Shown here: positions 40,943-49,290 of the stretch, piece after piece
Layout of the letters: each line of letters begins with the position of its first letter
How positions within the stretch are numbered: position 1 is the first letter of the stretch
From: Actinoallomurus sp.
Lineage (GTDB): Bacteria; Actinomycetota; Actinomycetes; Streptosporangiales; Streptosporangiaceae
Assembly: GCA_025964685.1 (NCBI GenBank)
Contig: JAOPYG010000303.1
Span: forward strand, 1-50,758
DNA: 50,758 nt
Direction of reading: 5' to 3'
Translations under genes and position numbers: made by a program
The notes under the pieces: generated by a model
Told to the model about the DNA's origin: nothing
Databases searched by the model: none
What the model saw: only the letters and a program-made list of their open reading frames with translations

Positions 40943-42454
40943 ATGAGCGAGTCGCCTCCGATCCTCGCGTTGCGGGGCGTCAGCAAGGCGTTCGGCGCGG
41001 TGCGGGCCCTGCAGGACGTGTCACTCGATCTGCACGGCGGAGAGATCCACGCGCTCGCCGGAGAGAACGGTGCGGGCAAGTCCACGCTGGTGAAGATCCT
41101 GGCCGGCGTCCACCGCCCCGATGAGGGCCAGGTCCTGCTCGACGGGCGGCCACGGGACTTCCGCGGTCCCGGCGACGCCCAGCAGGCCGGCGTGGCGGTG
41201 ATCTACCAGGAACCGACGCTGTTCCCCGACCTCTCGGTGGCGGAGAACATCTTCATGGGACGCCAGCCGCGCGCACGCTTCGGCCGCATCGACCGCGGCG
41301 CTCTGCGCTCGGCGACCGCCGGGCTGTTCGAGCGGCTCGGCGTCAGCCTCGACCCGGACCGCCCGGCGCGCGGCCTGTCCATCGCCGACCAGCAGATCGT
41401 CGAGATCGCCAAGGCGATCTCCCGTGACGCCCGCGTGCTGATCATGGATGAGCCGACGGCCGCGCTGTCCGGCAACGAGGTCGGCCGCCTGTTCTCCGTC
41501 GCCCGTACCCTCCGCGACCACGGTTGCGCGCTGCTGTTCATCTCACACCGGCTCGAGGAGATCTTCGAACTGTGCCACCGGGTGACGACGCTGCGCGACG
41601 GCCGGCTCATCGCGACCGAGCCGCTCGACGACCTGACCCCGGACGACCTCGTCCAGCGCATGGTCGGGCGGGAGCTCGACACGCTCTATCCCAAGCAGGA
41701 CACCACGCCGGGCGACGCGCTGCTGACGGTCGCCCGGCTGACCCGTGAGGGCGTCTTCACCGACGTGTCGTTCGAGGTGCGCGCCGGAGAGATCGTCGCG
41801 CTCGCCGGGCTCGTCGGCGCCGGCCGCAGCGAGGTGGCCCGTGCCGTCTTCGGCATCGACCGCTACGACGCGGGCGCCGTCGAGGTGCGCGGCACGCGAT
41901 TGCCCGTGGGCAGCCCCACGGCCGCGATGGCGGCCGGGATCGCGCTCGTGCCGGAGGACCGCCGCCAGCAGGGCCTGGTCATGGACGGCACGATCGAGCG
42001 CAACATCGGGCTGACCACGCTGCGTACGCTGCGCCGCGGGCCGGTCATCTCGCGGAAGGCCGAGCGCGACCGCGCCGCCGACTGGGCGATCCGGCTGCAG
42101 CTGAAGTACTCGCGCCTCAGCGACGCGGTCGGAGTGCTGTCCGGCGGCAACCAGCAGAAGGTCGTGCTCGCCAAGTGGCTCTCGACCGAGCCGTCCGTGC
42201 TGATCGTGGACGAGCCGACCCGCGGCATCGACGTCGGCACCAAGGCCGAGGTGCACCGGCTGCTGTCCGAGCTGGCGGCGGACGGCCTGGCCGTCCTGAT
42301 GATCTCCTCCGACCTGCCCGAGGTGCTGGGCATGGCCGACCGGGTGCTCGTCATGCACGAGGGACGCCTCGCGGCCGAGATCCCCCGGGCGGAGGCCACC
42401 GAGGAGACCGTGATGGCCGCCGCGACCGGCCGTACCCGACGGGAGGCCGCGTGA
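40943..42454 (+). CDS. rhaT: Rhamnose ABC transporter ATP-binding protein
   Basis: A 503-residue double ATPase. NBD1: Walker [10 protein letters not shown] (40-48), [14 protein letters not shown] signature, Walker [17 protein letters not shown]2: GLVGAGRSE, then [15 protein letters not shown] and [14 protein letters not shown]. It belongs to the RbsA/RhaT group of sugar importers, and the adjoining rhamnose enzymes make L-rhamnose the substrate. ATG at 40943 is preceded by GGGAGCG. It is the first gene of the operon, downstream of the operator at 40901. Confidence 0.9.
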   Translation: MSESPPILALRGVSKAFGAVRALQDVSLDLHGGEIHALAGENGAGKSTLVKILAGVHRPDEGQVLLDGRPRDFRGPGDAQQAGVAVIYQEPTLFPDLSVAENIFMGRQPRARFGRIDRGALRSATAGLFERLGVSLDPDRPARGLSIADQQIVEIAKAISRDARVLIMDEPTAALSGNEVGRLFSVARTLRDHGCALLFISHRLEEIFELCHRVTTLRDGRLIATEPLDDLTPDDLVQRMVGRELDTLYPKQDTTPGDALLTVARLTREGVFTDVSFEVRAGEIVALAGLVGAGRSEVARAVFGIDRYDAGAVEVRGTRLPVGSPTAAMAAGIALVPEDRRQQGLVMDGTIERNIGLTTLRTLRRGPVISRKAERDRAADWAIRLQLKYSRLSDAVGVLSGGNQQKVVLAKWLSTEPSVLIVDEPTRGIDVGTKAEVHRLLSELAADGLAVLMISSDLPEVLGMADRVLVMHEGRLAAEIPRAEATEETVMAAATGRTRREAA

Positions 42455-43470
42455 TGACGGCGATCACCTCAGGCGGCGGACGCCGGCTCGTCGACACCGT
42501 CCTGCGCGCCCGCGAGCTGAGCATCCTCGCCGCACTGGTCGTGCTCGTCGTCGTGACGACGGCCGTCAACTCCTCGTTCCTGTCCGACCAGGGCGTCAAG
42601 GACATCTTCTTGAACGCCTCGATCCTGGCGCTGCTCGCGGTGGGCCAGACGATGGTCGTCATCACCCGCAACATCGACCTGTCGGTCGGGTCCGTGGTGG
42701 GGCTGGTCGCCTTCGCCTCCGGAAAGTTCGTCCTCGGCCATGATCGCAACGTGCTGCTCGTGCTCATCCTGGGCATGGCCATCGGCGCGGTGTGCGGCCT
42801 GGTCAACGGCGTGCTCGTCAGCTTCTTCCGGGTGCCGGCGCTGGTGGTCACGCTCGGCACCCTCTACGTCATCCAGGGCGCCGACTACTACTGGGCGCAC
42901 GGGCAACAGATCAACGCCGCCGACGTGCCCGGCTCGCTGCTGGAGCTCGGCAGCGGCAGCGTGCTGGGCATCCCGTACCTGCCGCTCATCACCGTCGTCG
43001 TCATGCTGGCGGTCGGCCACTACCTGCGCTCGTATCCGTCCGGCCGGGAGTTCTACGCGATCGGCTCCAACCCGGACGCCGCGCGGCTGGCCGGACTGGC
43101 CATCCGCCGGCGGATCCTCACCGCGTACACCACCAGCGGCATCCTCGCCGGTCTGGCCGGAGTGCTGTGGCTGGCCAGGTTCGGCACCGTGGTCGCCGAC
43201 GCGGCACACGGCTGGGAGCTGCGCGTAGTCGCCGCCGTCGTCGTGGGCGGCGTCGCGATCGTCGGCGGGCTGGGCAGCGTGTACGGCGCCGCGCTCGGCG
43301 CCCTGCTGCTCACCACGATCGGCAGCGTCCTGGTCGTGCTGAAGGTCAACTCCTTCTGGCAGGACGCCATCGCCGGCCTGCTGCTGCTCCTGGCCATCAG
43401 CGTCGACCGCCTGCTCGGCCTGCGCGTCACCCGCGCGCTGCGAAGGAGGAACGTCCGCCATGGCGCCTGA
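42454..43470 (+). CDS. rhaP: Rhamnose ABC transporter permease 1
   Basis: A 338-residue membrane protein of the BPD_transp_2 family with about nine hydrophobic segments and TRNIDLSVGSVVGLVAFASG near residue 70. It forms the rhamnose channel with the following permease. ATG at 42454 shares one base with the ATPase stop; GTG at 42451 is an alternative. Its end overlaps the next permease by 11 bases. Confidence 0.88.
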   Translation: MTAITSGGGRRLVDTVLRARELSILAALVVLVVVTTAVNSSFLSDQGVKDIFLNASILALLAVGQTMVVITRNIDLSVGSVVGLVAFASGKFVLGHDRNVLLVLILGMAIGAVCGLVNGVLVSFFRVPALVVTLGTLYVIQGADYYWAHGQQINAADVPGSLLELGSGSVLGIPYLPLITVVVMLAVGHYLRSYPSGREFYAIGSNPDAARLAGLAIRRRILTAYTTSGILAGLAGVLWLARFGTVVADAAHGWELRVVAAVVVGGVAIVGGLGSVYGAALGALLLTTIGSVLVVLKVNSFWQDAIAGLLLLLAISVDRLLGLRVTRALRRRNVRHGA

Positions 43471-44503
43471 CGCATCCGTGAAGACGGCCTCGGCCGCGGC
43501 TCCCGTCACTGCCACGCCCCGGGTGGGCCGGCTGGTCCGGTGGGACGTCATCGTCACCGCCCTGCTGATCGTGGTGTTCATCGGCGGTGCCCTCGGCACG
43601 CCGGACTTCGCCACCGGCGACAACCTGTCCTTCGCCCTCGATGACCTCTGCGAGATCGCGCTGATCGCGCTGCCGATGACCCTGCTGGTGGTCGTGGGCG
43701 AGGTGGACCTGTCGGTCGCGTCGGCACTGGGCATGTCGAGCGCGCTGCTCGGCGCACTGTGGGACGCCGGCTGGGCGATCGAGACGATCGTTCCGCTGCT
43801 GATCGTCGTCGGCGCGGTCACGGGGCTGGTCAACGGGCTGCTCGTCACGCGCCTCGGGCTGCCGTCGCTGGCCGTCACCATCGGCACGCTGACGCTCTAC
43901 CGCGGTCTCGCGTACGTCGTGCTGGGCACCAAGGCGGTGGCGGAGTTCCCACAGAACTACGCCGACCTGGCCACCGGCACGGTCCCGGGGACCCCGATCC
44001 CGTACCCGTTCGCGCTCTTCATCGTCCTGGCGATCATCACCGCGGTCGTCCTGCACGCGACCGGTGCGGGCCGGGCGATGTTCGCGATCGGGGCACAGGA
44101 GGAGGCCGCGTTCTTCGCCGGGATCCGGGTGAAGCGCATCAAGCTCCTCCTCTTCGTCGTCTCCGGCGTGGTCTCGGCCTTCGCCGGAGTGATCTACACG
44201 CTGCGGTACGGCAGCGCCCGCGCCGACAACGGGCTCGGGCTGGAGCTGGCCGTCATCGCGGCGGTGCTCCTGGGCGGCGTCGACTTCGACGGCGGCCGGG
44301 GCACCCTCGGGGGCGTGGTCGCGGGCGTGCTGCTGATCGGCCTGCTCCGCAACCTGCTCATGCTCCGTGACGTCGCGACCGAGATCCAGTCGATCGTCAC
44401 CGGCCTGCTCCTCATCGTCTCGGTGCTCACGCCGCGGATCGTCGCGGGGGTACGCGAGGCGCGCCGACATCCACGCGGGTCCATGTCCGCCTCTTCCCAA
44501 TGA
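43460..44503 (+). CDS. rhaQ: Rhamnose ABC transporter permease 2
   Basis: A 347-residue partner permease with VGEVDLSVASALGMSSALL in place of the usual GGIDLSVGS motif, as expected for the divergent second RhaP/RhaQ subunit, and GGVDFDGGRGTLGGVVAGV near the end. ATG at 43460 has AAGGAGG upstream within the preceding gene. The first 30 residues are polar, and the C-terminus is basic. Confidence 0.88.
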   Translation: MAPDASVKTASAAAPVTATPRVGRLVRWDVIVTALLIVVFIGGALGTPDFATGDNLSFALDDLCEIALIALPMTLLVVVGEVDLSVASALGMSSALLGALWDAGWAIETIVPLLIVVGAVTGLVNGLLVTRLGLPSLAVTIGTLTLYRGLAYVVLGTKAVAEFPQNYADLATGTVPGTPIPYPFALFIVLAIITAVVLHATGAGRAMFAIGAQEEAAFFAGIRVKRIKLLLFVVSGVVSAFAGVIYTLRYGSARADNGLGLELAVIAAVLLGGVDFDGGRGTLGGVVAGVLLIGLLRNLLMLRDVATEIQSIVTGLLLIVSVLTPRIVAGVREARRHPRGSMSASSQ

Positions 44504-44519
44504 CCGAGAGGGAACAGAA

Positions 44520-45590
44520 ATGCTGAAACGTCCAATGGCGGCCGTGGCACTCGCGGCCGCACTCGCCCTGGGAGCCGCCGCGTGCGGCGGCACGACGAAG
44601 AACTCATCGACGGACGGCGGTGGGAACGCCGCGACGAGCGGCAAGAAGGCCGACCCCAACGCGCCGCTCAAGCAGAACCTCAAGATCGCCTTCCTGCCCA
44701 AGCAGGTCAACAACCCGTACGAGACCCTCGTCGACAACGCCGGCATCGCCGCGGCCAAGGGGTTCTACGCCCAGGCCAAGGAGGTCGGCCCGTCCGACGC
44801 CTCCGCCTCGTCGCAGATCTCCTATCTGAACACGCTGATCCAGCAGAAGCAGGACGCGATCCTCATCGCGGCCAACGACCCCAACGCCGTGTGCGGGCCG
44901 CTCAAGCAGGCCATGAGCCGCAAGATCGCCGTCGTTACGTACGACTCCGACGCGGCCAAGGAATGCCGTGACGTCTTCATCAACCAGGCGAGCTCGGAGG
45001 AGATCGGGCGCAGCGAGATCAAGGTGATCTCCGACCTGCTCGGCGGCAAGGGCAAGATCGCGATCGTGTCCGCGACCGCCAACGCCACCAACCAGAACAC
45101 CTGGATCAAGTTCATGAAGGACGAGCTGAAGAAGCCGGAGTACGCCGGCCTCCAGCTCGTCAAGGTCGCGTACGGCGACGACGACGACCAGAAGTCCTTC
45201 CAGCAGACGCAGGGTCTGCTCCAGGCGTACCCGGACCTCAAGGGCATCATCGCCCCGACCACGGTCGGCATCGCCGCCGCCGCCCGCTACGTCTCGGGCT
45301 CCAAGTACAAGGGCAAGGTCGAGGTCTCCGGACTCGGCACGCCGAACCAGATGCGCAAGTTCGTCAAGGACGGCACCGTGCACAAGTTCGAGCTGTGGAA
45401 CCCGGGCGACCTCGGCTACCTCGCCTCGTACGCCGCGGCGGCTCTCGCGTCCGGCCAGATCACCGGTGCCCAGGGCGAGAAGTTCAAGGCCGGCAAGCTC
45501 GGCGAGCGGACCATCGGCGCGGACGGCGAGGTCATCCTCGGCCCGCCGACCGTCTTCGACAAGAACAACATCGACAGCTTCCACTTCTGA
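44520..45590 (+). CDS. rhaS: Rhamnose-binding lipoprotein of the ABC importer
   Basis: A 356-residue lipoprotein with lipobox ending AAAC (Cys22) and an acidic/Asn-rich linker. The mature part is an RbsB/RhaS-type sugar-binding fold: IAFLPKQVNNPYETLVDNAG, GPSDASASSQISYLNTLIQQ, PNAVCGPLKQAMSRKIAVVTYDSDA and PTTVGIAAAARYVSGS. Close resemblance to rhizobial RhaS and the neighbouring enzymes give L-rhamnose as ligand. ATG at 44520 follows GAGAGGGA. The symbol refers to the binding protein, not the E. coli regulator of the same name. Confidence 0.9.
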   Translation: MLKRPMAAVALAAALALGAAACGGTTKNSSTDGGGNAATSGKKADPNAPLKQNLKIAFLPKQVNNPYETLVDNAGIAAAKGFYAQAKEVGPSDASASSQISYLNTLIQQKQDAILIAANDPNAVCGPLKQAMSRKIAVVTYDSDAAKECRDVFINQASSEEIGRSEIKVISDLLGGKGKIAIVSATANATNQNTWIKFMKDELKKPEYAGLQLVKVAYGDDDDQKSFQQTQGLLQAYPDLKGIIAPTTVGIAAAARYVSGSKYKGKVEVSGLGTPNQMRKFVKDGTVHKFELWNPGDLGYLASYAAAALASGQITGAQGEKFKAGKLGERTIGADGEVILGPPTVFDKNNIDSFHF

Positions 45591-45598
45591 CCGAGAAC

Positions 45599-45625
45599 GG
45601 CGGGGCCGCGCGACGCGGCCCCGCC
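45599..45625 (+). terminator. Intra-operon hairpin between rhaS and rhaM
   Basis: GGCGGGGCCGC (45599-45609) pairs perfectly with GCGGCCCCGCC (45615-45625), an 11-bp stem with a five-base loop. There is no U-tract and the next gene begins 16 bases later, so it may act as a partial terminator or protect the 3' end of the highly needed binding-protein message. Confidence 0.55.
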
Positions 45626-45640
45626 ACAGAAGGAGCCCCC

Positions 45641-45958
45641 GTGCGGCGCGTCTGTTTCCTGCTGAAGGTGCGGCAGGACCGGCTGGAGGAGTACCGCCGG
45701 CGTCATGAGACGGTCTGGCCGGACATGCTGGCGGCGCTGCGCGAGGCGGGCTGGCACAACTACTCCCTCTTCCTGCGCGATGACGGCCTGCTCGTCGGCT
45801 ACCTGGAGACCGACGACTTCGGTGCGGCGCAGGAAGCCATGGAGCGCACCGAGGTGAACGCCCGCTGGCAGACGGAGATGGCGCCGTTCTTCGAAGGCCT
45901 CGACGGCCGTCCCGACGAGGGCATGACGCCGCTCGCCGAAGTTTTCCATCTCGCATGA
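45641..45958 (+). CDS. rhaM: L-rhamnose mutarotase
   Basis: A 105-residue dimeric alpha/beta mutarotase that interconverts alpha- and beta-L-rhamnopyranose before isomerisation. The catalytic His22 (in EYRRRHETVWPDM) and Tyr18 fall at the same positions as in E. coli RhaM (104 residues), and HNYSLFLRDDGLLVGYLE is the substrate-binding strand block. GTG at 45641 has AAGGAG six bases upstream. It is followed 13 bases later by the isomerase. Confidence 0.92.
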   Translation: MRRVCFLLKVRQDRLEEYRRRHETVWPDMLAALREAGWHNYSLFLRDDGLLVGYLETDDFGAAQEAMERTEVNARWQTEMAPFFEGLDGRPDEGMTPLAEVFHLA

Positions 45959-45971
45959 ATCGGGGATTCAC

Positions 45972-47132
45972 GTGACTGACACGGCAAGGGTGAAGGCGGC
46001 CCTACGGGCCCAGCACATCGAGACACCGTCATGGGCGTACGGCAACTCGGGCACCCGCTTCAAGGTGTTCGCCCAGCAGGGCGTGCCGCGCACGCCCGAG
46101 GAGAAGATCGACGACGCGGCGCAGGTGCACCGCTTCACCGGCGTCGCGCCGACCGTGGCGCTGCACATCCCCTGGGACCGGGTCGATGACTACGCGGCAC
46201 TGGCCGCGCACGCCCGCGAGCGTGGCGTCGGCCTGGGCGCGATCAACTCCAATGTCTTCCAGGACGACGACTACATGCTGGGCAGCGTCACCAACCCTGA
46301 CTCCGCGATCCGCAAGAAGGCGCTCGGCCACCTGCTGGAATGCGTCGACATCATGGACGCGACGGGCTCCCGCGACCTGAAGCTGTGGTTCTCCGACGGC
46401 ACCAACTATCCGGGCCAGGACGACATCCGGTCCCGCCAGGACCGGCTCGCCGAGGCCCTGGCCGCCGTGTACGAACGGCTGGGCGACGACCAGCGGTTCC
46501 TGCTGGAGTACAAGCTGTTCGAGCCGGCCTTCTACACGATGGACGTGCCGGACTGGGGCACGGCGTACGCGCACTGCGCACGCCTCGGCCCCAAGGCGCA
46601 GGTCGTCGTGGACACCGGCCACCATGCCCCGGGCACCAACATCGAGTTCATCGTGGCGTTCCTGCTGCGGGAGAACAAGCTCGGCGCGTTCGACTTCAAC
46701 TCACGCTTCTACGCCGACGACGACCTGATGGTGGGGGCGGCCGATCCGTTCCAGCTGTTCCGCATCATGCACGAGGTCGTCCAGGGCGGCGGCTACGGCG
46801 AGCACGTGGCCTTCATGCTCGACCAGTGCCACAACATCGAGCCGAAGATCCACGGCCAGATCCGCTCGGTGATGAACGTCCAGGAGGCCACGGCCAAGGC
46901 GCTGCTCGTGGACATTGACGAACTGCGCCGCGCTCAGCAGAGCGGTGACGTGCTCGGCGCGAACGCGGTGCTGATGGACGCCTACAACACCGACGTACGC
47001 CCGCTGCTCGCCGAACTCCGCGAGGAGATGGGCCTGGCCCCGGACCCGGTCGCCGCCTACACCCGGTCCGGTTACTTCGAACGCATCCGCGACGAGCGCA
47101 AGGACGGCCAGGCCGCCGGGTGGGGCGCCTGA
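45972..47132 (+). CDS. rhaI: L-rhamnose isomerase
   Basis: A 386-residue metal-dependent TIM-barrel isomerase converting L-rhamnose to L-rhamnulose. Features are SWAYGNSGTRFKVF, LKLWFSDGTNYPGQDDIRSRQDRLAEAL, LEYKLFEPAFYTMDVPDWG, VVVDTGHHAPGTNIE and FDFNSRFYADDDLMVG, which contribute Glu, Asp and His metal ligands. It is the RhaI (Pseudomonas stutzeri-type) family and not E. coli RhaA. GTG at 45972. It shares one base with the next gene (TGATG). Confidence 0.92.
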   Translation: MTDTARVKAALRAQHIETPSWAYGNSGTRFKVFAQQGVPRTPEEKIDDAAQVHRFTGVAPTVALHIPWDRVDDYAALAAHARERGVGLGAINSNVFQDDDYMLGSVTNPDSAIRKKALGHLLECVDIMDATGSRDLKLWFSDGTNYPGQDDIRSRQDRLAEALAAVYERLGDDQRFLLEYKLFEPAFYTMDVPDWGTAYAHCARLGPKAQVVVDTGHHAPGTNIEFIVAFLLRENKLGAFDFNSRFYADDDLMVGAADPFQLFRIMHEVVQGGGYGEHVAFMLDQCHNIEPKIHGQIRSVMNVQEATAKALLVDIDELRRAQQSGDVLGANAVLMDAYNTDVRPLLAELREEMGLAPDPVAAYTRSGYFERIRDERKDGQAAGWGA

Positions 47133-49171
47133 TGAGCCCGATCGACGAACTCCTGAACCGCTCGCACACCCTCGGCTCGGACCCGCGCAATACCAACTAC
47201 GCCGGCGGCAACACCTCCGCCAAGGCCGTCGGCACGGACCCCGTCACCGCCTCACCCATCGAGCTGATGTGGGTCAAGGGCTCCGGTGGCGACCTCGGCA
47301 CGCTGACCGCCGGCGGCCTGTCCGTGCTGCGCATCGACCGGCTGCGCGCCCTCGTGGACGTCTACCCGGGCGTCGAGCGCGAGGACGAGATGGTCGCCGC
47401 GTTCGAGTTCTGCCTGCACGGCAAGGGCGGGGCCGCGCCCTCCATCGACACCGCGATGCACGGCCTGGTGGAGGCGCCGCACGTCGACCACCTGCACCCC
47501 GACTCCGGCATCGCGATCGCGACCGCCGCCGACGGCGAGGAGCTGACCCGGCGGATCTTCGGCGACCGCGTCGTCTGGGTGCCCTGGCGGCGCCCCGGTT
47601 TCCAGCTCGGCCTGGACATCGCCGAGGTACGGCGGGCCAACCCGCGCGCGATCGGCGTCATCCTCGGCGGCCACGGCATCAGCGCCTGGGGCGGTACGAG
47701 CGACGAGTGCCAGGCGAACTCCCTGGAGATCATCCGTACCGCCGAGGCGTACCTCGCCGAACACGGCCGCCCCGAGCCCTTCGGTCCGGTGCTGCACGAG
47801 CCCCTGCCGGAGGCCGGGCGGCGCGCGCGGGCAGCCGCCCTGTTCCCCCTGGTCCGAGGGCTGGCCTCGACCGACCGGCCGCAGGTCGGCCATTACACCG
47901 ACACCCCCGAGGTGCTGGAGTTCCTCTCCCGCGCCGAGCATCCACGGCTGGCCGCGCTCGGCACCTCCTGCCCGGACCACTTCCTGCGCACCAAGGTCCG
48001 CCCGCTGGTCCTCGACCTGCCCCCGGACGCGCCCCTGGACGACGTACGCGCCCGGCTGCGCGAGCTGCACGAGGCGTACCGGGAGGAGTACCGCACCTAC
48101 TACGAGCGGTACGCCGGGCCGGACAGCCCGCCGATGCGCGGCGCCGACCCGGCCATCGTGCTGGTCCCCGGCGTCGGCATGTTCGCCTTCGGCAAGGACA
48201 AGCACACCGCGCGCGTCGCCGCCGAGTTCTACGTCAACGCGATCAACGTGATGCGCGGCGCCGAGGCGCTCTCGTCCTACGCCCCGATCCCCGAGTCGGA
48301 GAAGTTCCGCATCGAGTACTGGGACCTGGAGGAGGCCAAGCTCCGCCGCATGCCCAAGCCCAAGGCCCTCGCCACGCGCGTCGCGTTCGTGACCGGCGGT
48401 GGCTCGGGCATCGGCGCGGCCATCGCGCGGCGGCTCGCCGCCGAGGGCGCCTGCGTCGTGATCGCCGACCGGGACGTCGCCGCGGCCGAGAAGGTCGCCG
48501 CCGAGCTCGGCGCCGCCGCGCTCCGTCCCGCGGACGTGGCCGTCGCGGTGGCCGCCGACGTCACCGACGAGGAGCAGGTGGCCGAGGCGATCCGGCAGGC
48601 GGTGCTGGCCTTCGGCGGCGTCGACCTGATCGTCAACAACGCCGGCCTGTCGCTGTCCCGGCCGCTGCTGGAGACCACCGCGGCCGACTGGGACCTGCAG
48701 CACGACGTGATGGCCCGCGGGTCCTTCCTCGTCTCCCGCGAGTCCGCGCGGGTGATGACCGACCAGGCGATGGGCGGCGACATCGTCTACATCGCCTCCA
48801 AGAACTCCGTGTTCGCCGGCCCGAACAACGTCGCCTACAGCGCCGCGAAGGCCGACCAGGCGCACCAGGTACGGCTGCTCGCCGCCGAGCTGGGCGAGCA
48901 CGGCATCCGCGTCAACGGCGTCAACCCTGACGGCGTCGTCCGCGGATCCGGCATCTTCGCCGGCGGGTGGGGCGCGCAGCGCGCCGCCGTCTACGGAGTG
49001 CCCGAGGAGAAGCTGGGCGAGTTCTACGCCCAGCGGACCCTGCTCAAGCGCGAGGTGCTTCCCGAGCACGTCGCCAACGCCGTCTTCGCCCTCACCGGCG
49101 GAGACCTGACCCACACCACAGGGCTGCACGTCCCCGTCGACGCGGGGGTGGCAGCCGCGTTCCTCCGCTGA
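47132..49171 (+). CDS. rhaD: Bifunctional rhamnulose-1-phosphate aldolase/lactaldehyde dehydrogenase
   Basis: A 679-residue fusion. Residues 1 to about 400 are a class II aldolase/adducin domain (GGNTSAKA, VKGSGGDLG, HVDHLHPDSG with zinc-binding His, GGHGISAWG) that cleaves L-rhamnulose-1-phosphate to DHAP and L-lactaldehyde. From about residue 415 an SDR domain follows (VTGGGSGIGAA, NNAG, YSAAK with catalytic Tyr and Lys) that probably oxidises L-lactaldehyde to L-lactate. This RhaDE-type fusion is typical of actinobacteria and rhizobia and channels the aldehyde. It completes the intracellular rhamnose pathway and is the last enzyme before a strong terminator. Confidence 0.9.
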   Translation: MSPIDELLNRSHTLGSDPRNTNYAGGNTSAKAVGTDPVTASPIELMWVKGSGGDLGTLTAGGLSVLRIDRLRALVDVYPGVEREDEMVAAFEFCLHGKGGAAPSIDTAMHGLVEAPHVDHLHPDSGIAIATAADGEELTRRIFGDRVVWVPWRRPGFQLGLDIAEVRRANPRAIGVILGGHGISAWGGTSDECQANSLEIIRTAEAYLAEHGRPEPFGPVLHEPLPEAGRRARAAALFPLVRGLASTDRPQVGHYTDTPEVLEFLSRAEHPRLAALGTSCPDHFLRTKVRPLVLDLPPDAPLDDVRARLRELHEAYREEYRTYYERYAGPDSPPMRGADPAIVLVPGVGMFAFGKDKHTARVAAEFYVNAINVMRGAEALSSYAPIPESEKFRIEYWDLEEAKLRRMPKPKALATRVAFVTGGGSGIGAAIARRLAAEGACVVIADRDVAAAEKVAAELGAAALRPADVAVAVAADVTDEEQVAEAIRQAVLAFGGVDLIVNNAGLSLSRPLLETTAADWDLQHDVMARGSFLVSRESARVMTDQAMGGDIVYIASKNSVFAGPNNVAYSAAKADQAHQVRLLAAELGEHGIRVNGVNPDGVVRGSGIFAGGWGAQRAAVYGVPEEKLGEFYAQRTLLKREVLPEHVANAVFALTGGDLTHTTGLHVPVDAGVAAAFLR

Positions 49172-49180
49172 ATCCGCCAC

Positions 49181-49245
49181 GTGGCCACCGGCCCGGGAGT
49201 GCGGCGGCGCGCTGCCACGCGCCGCCAGAACGGGCCGGTGACCAC
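49181..49245 (+). terminator. Two-tier hairpin terminator after the rhamnose operon
   Basis: An outer 15-bp stem (49181-49195 with 49231-49245, one mismatch) encloses small internal loops and an inner perfect 9-bp stem GGCGGCGCG/CGCGCCGCC (49203-49211 and 49218-49226) with a six-base loop. It begins nine bases after the rhaD stop. The rhamnosidase gene starts 45 bases further on and is therefore likely to have its own promoter or depend on read-through. Confidence 0.7.
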
Positions 49246-49290
49246 ATCGGGGCCGCCTCATCCTCCGGCACCCCGAGAAAGGGAACAACG

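Noticed and set aside
47252..49288. A 678-codon minus-strand frame opposite rhaD
   Set aside because: Antisense shadow of the fused aldolase-dehydrogenase; composition is Gly/Val/Arg-rich and no family is visible.
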